A DNA stretch of 60,000 bases from Cryptomeria japonica (Eukaryota; Streptophyta; Pinopsida; Cupressales; Cupressaceae): positions 53,279,636-53,339,635 of the forward strand of contig NC_081414.1 in assembly GCF_030272615.1 (NCBI RefSeq), read 5' to 3'. Below are positions 43,984 through 52,008 of the stretch, in pieces. Each line of letters begins with the position of its first letter. The first letter of the stretch is position 1. The position numbers and the translations under genes were made by a program. A model generated the notes under the pieces. The model was not told the DNA's origin. It was given only the letters and a program-made list of their open reading frames with translations, and searched no databases.

Positions 43984-45780
43984 TCAGAATTTCCAGATGA
44001 GTCCATTCTAACAATATCACCTGCAAAGCCATGGCAACTATACTTTGATGGCTCATACACACAGCACGGGGCAGGAGCGGGTATACTCTTTATAACTCCC
44101 CAAGGCGATTCTATACCAAAGTCATACCGCTTATCATTTCCTTGCACCAACAATATAGCGGAATACGAGGCATTAACAACGGGGTTAAGAATTGCAGTTC
44201 AGTGGAAGATCCAGGAACTTCGTGTTTTTGGCGATTCTCAACTTGTCATCCGTCAAGCAACTGATGATTATCAAACAAAAGATGAAAAGCTAATGCCTTA
44301 CAAACAACTGGTAGATGATCTGAAACAACACTTTGCAAAGATAGAGTTTGAGCAGATACCAAGAGAACAGAATCGCGCTGCTGATGCCATGGCTACAATT
44401 GCTTCACTCATTGACCTACCACAAAATGAGACCTATTATGAGTTCCTGGTTGACAACCTGCTGATTCCGTCATATGAGATCACTCTCACGGAAATGATAT
44501 GTGTTGTTGGTCCTGAATCCCAGTTATATGGTTCCATATTCACATACCTTCGCGACAACATCTTACCTCCCGATTTATCGAACAACCAACGCCGCACTTT
44601 CATCCGCCAATCCTCCCGATACGTTATCCTAGCTGATATCCTATACCGGCGAGGTCTAGATGGCACCCTCCTTAGATGTTTAGAGAGTGACGAAGCTCAG
44701 ATTGCGTTACGAGAAGTGCACGAAGGGATATGTGGTCCGCATACTAGTGGTCCTACCTTGGCCAAGAAACTCATCAGGACTGGATACTACTGGCCTACTA
44801 TGGAAAAAGATGCATATCAGTTTGTCAAGAAGTGTAAGCAGTGTCAAATTCATGGAGACCTCATACACGCACCAGCACAAGAACTACAGCCACTTGCATC
44901 TCCTTGGCCCTTTTGTCAGTGGGGACTCGATCTCATAGGCAAGATTCACCCTCCTTCTTCCAACGGACATAAATTCATTATCACAGCCACAGAGTATTTC
45001 ACAAAGTGGATTGAAGCCGTGCCTCTCACACAAGTTACTGGGAAACAAATCGCTACTTTCATCCTGAACTACATCATTTGCCGATACGGGATTCCTACTT
45101 CCATTATTACCGACAACGGGCGTCCTTTCAAGAATCAGGATGTTCATGAACTCTGTGAGCGATTCCATATCTCTCATCGTTTCTCCACACCATATTACCC
45201 CCAAGGTAATGGCCAAGCTGAGGCGTCTAACAAAACAATCCTCAAAATACTTAAAAAGACAGTCGACGACGCTGGCCGTAACTGGCATGTCCAACTCAAT
45301 CCCGCACTTTGGGCATATCGTACCAGTGTCCGCACACCTACAGGAGCTACACCTTACTCACTTGTCTATGGTGCTGAAGCCATCTTGCCTATTGAGGTCG
45401 AGTTACCTTCTTTACGGGTCTCCTTGAGAAACATAATCAACGATGAAGACTACAGGGTCTCTCGCTTACAAGAACTAGAACTGTTGGAGGAACGACGACA
45501 CACTGCTTTTAATCATCTCAAGGCTTACCAACAACGAATGAGTCGCAGTTACAATCACAAGGTCAAGCCTCGCACATTTGAGGTAGGTGACTTAGTCCTC
45601 AGAGAGAACCCCAAGAATCAGCAAGATAGAGAAAAGAAGGGCAAATTTGAACCCAACTGGCTTGGTCCTTACATCATCACAGCAGCATATGGATCTGGGG
45701 CATATCAGCTCTCAACTACAGAAGGTGAATCTTTGGAGGACCCTATCAATAGCATGCACCTTCGCAGGTTCTACACATAA
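43984..45780 (+). CDS. Gypsy C Pol C-terminal part: second RNase H and integrase
   Basis: In frame with the upstream polyprotein and open from 43984 to the TAA at 45778. The first ATG in frame is 44293, but the domain starts before it, so this part is normally made as an extension of Pol. The second (archaeal-type) RNase H begins LYFDGSYTQHGAGAGILF and includes NNIAEYEALTTGL and FGDSQLVI. Integrase follows with a zinc-binding part (HEGICGPHTSGPTLAKKL, CKQCQIHG) and a DD35E core: Asp codon 44929 (GLDLIG), Asp codon 45112 (TDNGRPF), Glu codon 45220 (GQAEASN), with exactly 35 residues between the last two. The C-terminus ends DPINSMHLRRFYT. All catalytic residues are intact. Confidence 0.94.
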   Translation, partial: SEFPDESILTISPAKPWQLYFDGSYTQHGAGAGILFITPQGDSIPKSYRLSFPCTNNIAEYEALTTGLRIAVQWKIQELRVFGDSQLVIRQATDDYQTKDEKLMPYKQLVDDLKQHFAKIEFEQIPREQNRAADAMATIASLIDLPQNETYYEFLVDNLLIPSYEITLTEMICVVGPESQLYGSIFTYLRDNILPPDLSNNQRRTFIRQSSRYVILADILYRRGLDGTLLRCLESDEAQIALREVHEGICGPHTSGPTLAKKLIRTGYYWPTMEKDAYQFVKKCKQCQIHGDLIHAPAQELQPLASPWPFCQWGLDLIGKIHPPSSNGHKFIITATEYFTKWIEAVPLTQVTGKQIATFILNYIICRYGIPTSIITDNGRPFKNQDVHELCERFHISHRFSTPYYPQGNGQAEASNKTILKILKKTVDDAGRNWHVQLNPALWAYRTSVRTPTGATPYSLVYGAEAILPIEVELPSLRVSLRNIINDEDYRVSRLQELELLEERRHTAFNHLKAYQQRMSRSYNHKVKPRTFEVGDLVLRENPKNQQDREKKGKFEPNWLGPYIITAAYGSGAYQLSTTEGESLEDPINSMHLRRFYT

Positions 45781-45874
45781 GCTCTTTTTAAGTATCCTAA
45801 TGCAAAAATACAAAAAAATCAAAAAAATTCAAAAATACAAAAAAAAAATTATAAAAACAAAAGAATTGTTACTT

Positions 45875-45899
45875 GGTGAAAACCTGGCAAACAGGCGCC
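45875..45899 (+). other. Repeated hairpin, copy 3 (after pol)
   Basis: GGTG-AAAA-CCTG-GCAAA-CAGG-CGCC, with inner stem CCTG/CAGG and a five-base loop. It lies 95 bases after the pol stop, following an A-rich run. Confidence 0.75.
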
Positions 45900-45958
45900 T
45901 TGTGACAACAAAAAAATTGCAAAATCCAAGAAAGTAAAGAGAAATAATTTCGTCCAAC

Positions 45959-45982
45959 GGTGAAAACCACTTCGGTGGCGCC
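45959..45982 (+). other. Repeated hairpin, copy 4 (after pol), TTCG loop
   Basis: GGTG-AAAA-CCAC-TTCG-GTGG-CGCC. The inner stem closes a C(UUCG)G tetraloop, one of the most stable RNA loops known. Confidence 0.78.
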
Positions 45983-45997
45983 CTGGGCAAGTACCAT

Positions 45998-46021
45998 GGT
46001 GAAAACTGGGTCACCAGCGCC
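45998..46021 (+). other. Repeated hairpin, copy 5 (after pol)
   Basis: GGTG-AAAA-CTGG-GTCA-CCAG-CGCC, with inner stem CTGG/CCAG. It starts 15 bases after the end of copy 4. Confidence 0.75.
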
Positions 46022-47470
46022 ATGCGTAGGGACTTTGCTCCTCCCTCTTTCAGGATTCCCTTTCATTCTTTCACTTCGCACACAATCACGACCAATTCAC
46101 TCACAATAAACTTACCCATTCCCATCATGGCTTGTTATTGATCTACCCGAGATTGGTTAGCCATTCATAATAAATCAGATCCTATCTGTGACTACGGCCA
46201 ATTCCTGCGTCTAGTAATGGGTGTGGAACTGAGAACATCACATGTTTCGAGGAGTACAGTTTCTTTCAGCTCTCTTCAGTCTATCCGCGCACAATTCGCA
46301 ATAAAGCAACATTTTGCATCGCAGATCCGCAATAAAGTTCCATCTTCTCCACAATAAGGTATCAGTTTCATGGATTCAGTCAGTTTCCAAGGAGACACAG
46401 CAGCAACAATGGGCTTCAACAAAATCAAATCTTTTAACAGACTCAGACAACATATGGTTCAGTGCTATCTATCCTTTTTGTGAAAGTGAACATTGTGACC
46501 ACAATCAAAATTTGACTTAAACAAGTGACAAGAGACACAAACTTGAAGACTACAGTGGATGTGGGTGTCGAGTCTTGGTTTTCTTTTGGTTTTATCTTTT
46601 TGGTGACATGTCTTTTAGCTTTTCCGGGATGTCTTTGACTAGAGATTCTATCTCCAGGATGTCTTTGACTAGAAAGGCGAGGATGGGGTATCGTCACTTA
46701 TTTGCATTTGCTGTCTGTGGATTGTCTTTTAGTAATACTATGACTTGTCCAAGGATATGAGGACACTGTGAGTCTAGTGTGAACTGGGGCATTCCTTGTT
46801 TGTGACTGTCTTATCTCCATGCAAACAGGTACAATGACTTTCTGGGCCGAACATATGCCTCGATTGTCATAACCTATTCTGCCATAATAAAGCTCAATGA
46901 TGATAACGCACAAGAAGCTCTTTCACGTTCATATCTTCTGTCTTCCATCCCCCTTTCTTGATTGACTTCCATTGTCCTTCTCGAGTCCGCGTAGCCCGCT
47001 ATCACATGACTGAGTATAATGACACACCAAAAACATGTGCATTTCATATAGTTGCACCTGCATCACCACATATAAGCATTTCATACATATAGATATTATA
47101 ATGGCATCACATCCTGCATACAACACATGTTAGCACATCTCACATTTTCATTATATAAATAATCATTTGCATCACATACATTTTCATTTGCATCATGCAT
47201 CACATATACAACATAAAAGAACAAAAATATATGGCCTTGCATCATATAAGCATCCATATCATAAAACATGCATCACATAAGAACATCTCATCACACAAGG
47301 TACACATGCATATAGCTGCCGCAAAAGATGCATCATCTCATATATATAATCAATCAAATGTGTCATAATACAATGATGTCAAAAGAATCATATGGCTACA
47401 AAAGAATCACCCGCAGGTGTCTACAATACAACAATGATACATCTACTGATACAATGGGAGCCCACTATAG
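46022..47470. other. Gypsy C region between pol and antisense gene
   Basis: No convincing gene. Four AATAAA words stand at 46105, 46169, 46300 and 46331 on the + strand, candidates for sense polyadenylation or chance in AT-rich DNA. A repeat of GGATGTCTTTGACTAGA occurs twice near 46628-46675. From about 47030 to 47350 the sequence is full of GCATCACAT, CATATA and similar words; this would be the 3' untranslated region of the antisense gene. Confidence 0.6.
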
Positions 47471-49396
47471 CTATGAGGAACTCCCTCCCTCGGAGCCACC
47501 TCGCCTCGACGGAGTCTGAGCTGTAGATGGCCCTGCCCCTGGATCCCCCTGTCCCTCTGGTGGTGGTGGAGGCCCCATAACCCCACCGCTGGATGCCTGT
47601 CTCCTGCGGCTCCCTCCCGTAGCCGTCGCTGTGCGCGACGACCTCTGGAAGCTCCTAGACCGCTGCTCCGCTGGCACGGCTGCATAATATAGATCCCTCC
47701 AGTAGGCGATCTCCTCTCCCGCTCGCAAAACATAGGCGTAGCCTGCCCCTGCATCCTCTGCTGCCCGCCTACCTGCCCTCAGAGCTGTCTCGGCCTCGGT
47801 ATATCTCTGGATGGCCTGATCCCTCTCCCGCTCTGTGTCTCGGACCCTGATCCTGAGGTGGTTCCTCTCTCGAACCAAATCCTCAATCTCATCTGCCTGG
47901 CCCTGGCAGATCTCCCGCAACCTCACCACCTCATCCTCCTCGGAGTCTCCGCTCTCCGCCCCTGCCTGTGGCTCCCCCTCTACAGGTGCCTGTCCCTGTG
48001 CCTGTATAGGTACCTGTGGCTGTCCCTGTCTCTGTCCCTGTGGCTGTACCTGTCTCTGTCCCTCTCTGGGACCCTGTGCTGCTGGCACCTGTAGGGGCAG
48101 TCCACCCCGTCCTCTCACCACTGGAGCTGCTCTCTCCTGACCTCCCTCCCTCCGAGGTGCTACCCGTCTCTCTCCCACCACTCCCCTCCGCCTCCGCCGG
48201 CCCCTACCTGCATCCCCTCCTCCCTCATCATCATCTCCTCCACCCTCTCCATCCACTGGCTCTGCCGGATCTGTCAACCTCGGAAATGGATGCTCTGCCC
48301 AGTACGCAGAGTACTCTGCGTCCATCCCTGCATCATCTACCTCTGGCCACATGTCCCATGGCATCGGCATCATCTCTGCTAGCTGCATCACTGCCTGATC
48401 ATAAGATAGCAGTGGGCCAAACTGCACCTGATCTCTAACAGTACGGGCATACATACCCGAGCCTCGGGGCATCCTCTGAATCCGGCCATACTGCCTGCAT
48501 ACCCTATCCACCAGCTGTCTCTCTAATATATAGGGCGTCCGCCCAATCAGGTACCTGCTCCGGAAGGTGTAGGGTAGCTCCAGTGCATCATCACCCCACT
48601 CCTCGCACCCCAGGTACGGCCTCCAGATCACCATATCAATGTCATCAATGACTCTCCTCCAGTGCTCCAATCTCCCAATCCGAGGCTGGGATGTGATCAT
48701 GGCATACAAATGAACAAAACTCTGTCCCTGTCCTCTGCCTCTGAAATGAATCGGCCTCGTCACTGGAAGGTGCTCATAGGCCCACACCTGCAATAGAGTC
48801 ACACCGCAGCCCAGCCCCACTGATCCATGGTATACAAACTGATGCAGCTCATAGTACAGATGTGCTAGGACACATGGCCCCCATGCATACCTAGTGTGCT
48901 CTGCCATCAGCGTCTCCAAGGCCCCTCCCCAGCCCACTGCCAATCCTCGTGTGGCCCTGTCTGGACACAGGTATCCACTGATAACTCCCCCAATACCTGC
49001 CGGCAATGCCAATCCTGTGGCAGTCATGGTGTCCCAGGCTACATGCCCTGCTCTCATCTCCAACTCAGGATCCTGAAAAACCCGTCTCAAGGCCTCCCTG
49101 TCACCGTCACGGTCGTAGGGGATCAACTCTCCATCAATGGGGATATGCAGTATCCTGTAGACATCCTCTAGTGTCACTGTCATCTCACCCATCGGCAGGT
49201 GAAACGTGCATGTCTCTGAGTGCCATCTCTCGGCCAATGCAGTCAGCAACCCCATGTTTGCCCGAAACTCAGGCACATAGAGCATATATGTGAGACCCAT
49301 CTCCTCAATGGAAATCATGTCCTGGATGGACAACTCTGGACGCAGTCTCTGAGTCGATGGGAATCTCTCCCGTGACTCCAACATCGGCAAATACTC
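47471..49396 (-). CDS. Antisense plant mobile domain (MAIN-like) protein, main exon
   Basis: 641 codons from the predicted acceptor (intron end 49397) to the stop at 47471. A TGA two codons before the GAG at 49396 means that the frame needs an upstream exon or an internal start (first ATG at 49384). The N-terminal half is a plant mobile domain as in MAIN and MAIL proteins: LTALAERWHSETCTFHLP, GEMTVTLEDVYRILHIPIDG and WAYEHLPVTRPI. Then come an acidic/Arg-rich linker (GEGGGDDDEGGG), a Gln/Pro/Val repeat region (about residues 430-480 of the frame), a coiled coil (DEVVRLREICQGQADEIEDL onward) and a Ser/Gly-rich tail. The exon is distinctly GC-richer than its surroundings. Known family members act in the nucleus in gene and transposon silencing or occur inside transposons. 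The role here is unknown. Confidence 0.85.
   Translation of the reverse strand, partial: EYLPMLESRERFPSTQRLRPELSIQDMISIEEMGLTYMLYVPEFRANMGLLTALAERWHSETCTFHLPMGEMTVTLEDVYRILHIPIDGELIPYDRDGDREALRRVFQDPELEMRAGHVAWDTMTATGLALPAGIGGVISGYLCPDRATRGLAVGWGGALETLMAEHTRYAWGPCVLAHLYYELHQFVYHGSVGLGCGVTLLQVWAYEHLPVTRPIHFRGRGQGQSFVHLYAMITSQPRIGRLEHWRRVIDDIDMVIWRPYLGCEEWGDDALELPYTFRSRYLIGRTPYILERQLVDRVCRQYGRIQRMPRGSGMYARTVRDQVQFGPLLSYDQAVMQLAEMMPMPWDMWPEVDDAGMDAEYSAYWAEHPFPRLTDPAEPVDGEGGGDDDEGGGDAGRGRRRRRGVVGERRVAPRREGGQERAAPVVRGRGGLPLQVPAAQGPREGQRQVQPQGQRQGQPQVPIQAQGQAPVEGEPQAGAESGDSEEDEVVRLREICQGQADEIEDLVRERNHLRIRVRDTERERDQAIQRYTEAETALRAGRRAAEDAGAGYAYVLRAGEEIAYWRDLYYAAVPAEQRSRSFQRSSRTATATGGSRRRQASSGGVMGPPPPPEGQGDPGAGPSTAQTPSRRGGSEGGSSS
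47985..48075 (-). repeat. Gln/Pro-coding minisatellite inside the antisense exon
   Basis: On the + strand CTGTCCCTGTGCCTGT-type units repeat about every 12 bases. They encode the VQPQGQRQGQPQ-like stretch on the minus strand. The frame is kept throughout, so length changes stay multiples of three here. Confidence 0.75.
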
Positions 49397-49429
49397 CTGC
49401 AGTCAAGCAAATCAATCTTGTCAGTTATT

Positions 49430-49760
49430 GTGGCATTCACTGTTTATCACAAAATGCTACTCGCTACCCAAATGCATATGGCTATCTACCCTAGTGACAC
49501 TCACTGTTCATCACAAAGTGTTGCTATTTATCCTAGTAGTGCTCACTGTTCATCACAAAGTACTACGTGTGTGACATTCCCTGTTCATCACAAAGTGTCA
49601 CTCACATTCGCACTCCCTGTTCATCACAAAGTGCTGCTTATCCTGGTGCTCCCTGTTCATCACAAAGTGCCTTGATCTATCCTAGTATTCCTAGAGGACC
49701 TGCTTGAGTGTATCCTCTCAGCAGCTTATCCAATCGACAGCGTATGTTCATCACAGAACT
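49430..49760. repeat. CTGTTCATCACAAAGTG array in the antisense intron
   Basis: The core CTGTTCATCACAAAGTG or a close variant occurs about six times (near 49438, 49502, 49546, 49579, 49616 and 49649), with a partial copy near 49745. Spacing is irregular, 30-65 bases. The core is strongly conserved while the spacers vary (TATCCTAGT, CTCACTC). Confidence 0.88.
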
Positions 49761-49798
49761 GCCGATTTGACCTAAAGGACTAAAACCATGCATTTAAA

Positions 49799-50115
49799 CA
49801 CATAAACGCACTTTTTCAACACACACGCGCTTTTAACTCATAAACGCGCTTATAGACTGCACAAACGCGCCTCTGCAACACAGACGCGCTTTCTAAACAC
49901 AAACGTGCCTATGCCAGACATAAACGCGACCAGGGATCACAGACGTCCCTGCATGACATAAACGCTGTTCAAAAGCACAGACGCTACTACATTTCACAAA
50001 CTAGTCCGCATTCAACACAAACGTGGTTCCAGGCACAGACGCGCCTGGACCCGACACAGACGCGCCTGTTGGACACAGACGCGCCTGGCGCTGACACAGA
50101 CGCGGTTGCGCGTTT
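49799..50115 (-). repeat. GCGTCTGTG repeat cluster 3, inverted, in the antisense intron
   Basis: On the + strand CACAGACGCGCC, CACAAACGCGC and variants occur about 15 times. Read on the minus strand they become GCGCGTCTGTG, the motif of the sense leader clusters. The copies near 50035-50105 are the best kept (GCGCGTCTGTGTC); those toward 49800 are diverged (CATAAACGC). Confidence 0.92.
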
Positions 50116-50222
50116 TTGCACTTTTAAACTACCCTATTTCTAGCGCATTTATTGCTCCTAAACATGCATTAATGACAAAACTTGAAATGCGTGAAAGTAC
50201 GAGGAGGTTTTCGGGTACTTAC

Positions 50223-50288
50223 CGGCTCTCCTGCATCGGCTGGTCGCTGGAATCGGCGGACACGATCGAATCTATGAACGAATGCCAT
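50223..50288 (-). CDS. Antisense plant mobile domain protein, predicted first exon
   Basis: ATG at 50288 in a favourable context (G at -3 and +4) opens 22 codons, MAFVHRFDRVRRF to DAGEP, ending exactly at a GTAAGT donor in phase 0. Joined to the main exon this gives a predicted protein of about 663 residues. A different, longer frame (ATG at 50410, 63 codons) runs over the same DNA, but its phase at the donor does not fit the downstream exon. A TATA-like word, CTATAAGATA, stands about 90 bases upstream on the minus strand (near 50378-50387). Confidence 0.6.
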
Positions 50289-50633
50289 CGCTGCTGACTG
50301 CTGCTGCTCTTTTCTCGCTCTGCACTGTGCTCTTCTATGGGTGTGGATGACAATGAGGATGTCTTTTGCCCGTGGTTTATCTTATAGCCTACCCTAGCCC
50401 TCGCCCTCATTTTCCCGAGTCAGTATTCTTCATCCTGTGATTTTGTCACTTTATCCAATCAGTCCATTCTTTCCCATCTTTCTTATCGCGAGATTGTCTG
50501 CAATCTTTCCAGACTTTTTCATCCAATCTCTCGAGGGGGCATATCATTCCCATCCTGGGGCAACTCTGTATCAGTTCATCTTATCTTCTTTGAAACAACG
50601 CGACAAGCCGCATTGTCTCAAAGAGGGGCAAAA
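50289..50633. other. Antisense promoter region and polypurine tract of gypsy C
   Basis: About 345 bases between the antisense start and the 3' LTR. The sense polypurine tract AAAGAGGGGCAAAA lies at 50620-50633 against the LTR. On the minus strand the CTATAAGATA word is the only TATA-like candidate I see. Confidence 0.55.
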
Positions 50634-51450
50634 TGTAGACACCTAAAATTGTCATGTCTAATTAAATAAATATTTTATTTATTTAATTACTTTAGCTTAA
50701 TTCTTCTATTAATTAAATAAATCTTTATTTATTTAATTAATTCATTTATCCTCTTCTAGCCTTATTTCTCATTTAAATAAATACATTTATTTATTTAAAT
50801 TATCCCTTTCCTAAATTAAATAAATATTTTATTTATTTAATTACCCTACTTCTTCTATTAATTAAATAAATCTTTATTTATTTAATTAATTCATTAACCT
50901 TTTCTACACATGACACATGTCATTCATCTCTTATTTCCTACACTACCTACCCCTTTCATTATTTTGGTATTTCTTATACCTACCCTCTAATCCTAGCCGA
51001 CCTCTCTTTTTACACCTCTCAATCTTAACCCTCCATTTTCTTATTGTGTCTTCTATTTAAGGAGATGCTTTCTTCATTGTCAAATCCTAATGACATATCC
51101 TAATGACATATCCTAATGACGGACCCTAATGACTGATTTTGGAGGACTTGGCTACACTACGATCCTACTTGCAACCACATTCCGTTCTTTGTTGAGCTCT
51201 TGTGCATACAAAAATCTGAGAGCAAGCATATCAAACAAGATCAATGGAGATAGGAAGAATGGAGATCAAAAACCCTAGTGGACATGTGATGGTATAATCT
51301 TTGTGATTTATTGAGTTATTTTGCATTGTCTTAGGTTATCTTCATATGTTATGGTGGATCTTTGTTCATTGTTAGGCTAGGGTTTGGTGGTTGAATCCAT
51401 TTTAGTCTTTCAATATTGTTGTTTATTGCTATCCATTTTCACCATATACA
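50634..51450 (+). repeat. Gypsy C 3' LTR
   Basis: 817 bp, apparently identical to the 5' LTR, followed by CCAGT at 51451-51455. Confidence 0.96.
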
Positions 51451-51455
51451 CCAGT

Positions 51456-51800
51456 TTTACAAAGCTTGATGATTTATTGAAGAATTAGAGGGACAATGGA
51501 GACATTAGAGGTCTTGGATTTGAGCATGGAGAAAGCTCCGGTACTGCAAATCAAGATGATACATCCAGTCAAAAGAACTCGGAATCAGAGGTCATTAGTA
51601 AGAAGACCCAATGCCCATAAATTTAATGGTAGATGCTTTGTTTGAAATAAGTTTGGTCATATGGCTAGTCAATGAAGAAATAGAGTCAATCAGAACATCA
51701 ATTCATTTACCGGTTAGTGTTTCAATTGCAAAAAGTATGGTCATAGGACATCAGATTGTAGTATGAATGTAAAATGTTATGCATGTGGAAAGTTTCATCT
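51456..51800 (+). pseudogene. Copia C Gag C-part with zinc knuckles (broken)
   Basis: Resumes the frame of 35128 with TKLDDLLKN, a TAG where Gln is likely, RDNGDIRGLGFEHGESSGT and a Ser/Asn-rich linker. After a frameshift come zinc-knuckle motifs: CFNCKKYGHRTSDC (complete CCHC) and CYACGKFHL (damaged), with an earlier decayed one (KFGHMAS). Several TAG/TGA stops interrupt it. It breaks off near 51800 where minus-strand copia D begins. Confidence 0.72.
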
Positions 51801-52008
51801 TTAGGATACCATGAACCAAGATTTGTTGTGCCTTGTAGATACCAGAGAATCCTTTTCACTGCCGATTCATGATTTTCTTTAGGATTACTCTGAAATATTG
51901 AAACAATACATTCTGCATTCATAATATCAGGTCTTGTTTGTGTCAAATACCGTAAACCTTCAATCATAGATTTATATCTTGTCGGATTAACATGTGCTGT
52001 ATCATACT
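51801..52008 (-). pseudogene. Copia D RT C-terminus and RNase H start
   Basis: Minus-strand text [66 protein letters not shown] matches copia A ([20 protein letters not shown] and following). After YPKDE the similarity stops. Confidence 0.82.

Larger units (their letters stand above)
49397..50222 (-). other. Predicted 826-bp intron of the antisense gene
   Basis: Donor GTAAGTACCC at 50222 downward and acceptor TTGACTGCAG ending at 49397, both read on the minus strand. Splicing joins two phase-0 exons (DAGEP to EYLPM). Without splicing, stops close both frames. The pyrimidine tract before the acceptor is only moderate. The intron contains both tandem arrays listed next. Confidence 0.65.
35129..51450 (+). 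mobile_element. Gypsy C: young 16.3-kb Tat/Ogre-like element with antisense gene
   Basis: LTRs at 35129-35945 and 50634-51450 are both 817 bp and I see no difference between them. The target duplication CCAGT lies at 35124-35128 and 51451-51455. It was inserted into copia C Gag. The internal part has a 2.36-kb leader, a Gag-Pol frame of about 7.5 kb with one TAG, a second RNase H domain, a long region between pol and the 3' LTR, and an antisense gene there. The dual RNase H and the long 3' region are marks of the Tat/Ogre lineage. Apart from the single stop it looks competent. Confidence 0.96.

Noticed and set aside
43981-43989. A known read-through signal after the gypsy C TAG
   Set aside because: The bases TCAGAA do not match CARYYA, and I see no obvious downstream pseudoknot by eye, so read-through is not claimed.
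47835-48438. Plus-strand frames opposite the antisense exon
   Set aside because: They are low-complexity Ser/Pro/Leu/Cys shadows of the GC-rich minus-strand gene, without domains.
50219-50410. 63-codon minus-strand frame from ATG 50410 as the start of the antisense protein
   Set aside because: It overlaps the predicted first exon but reaches the GTAAGT donor in the wrong phase for the downstream mobile domain frame. The 50288 frame fits exactly.
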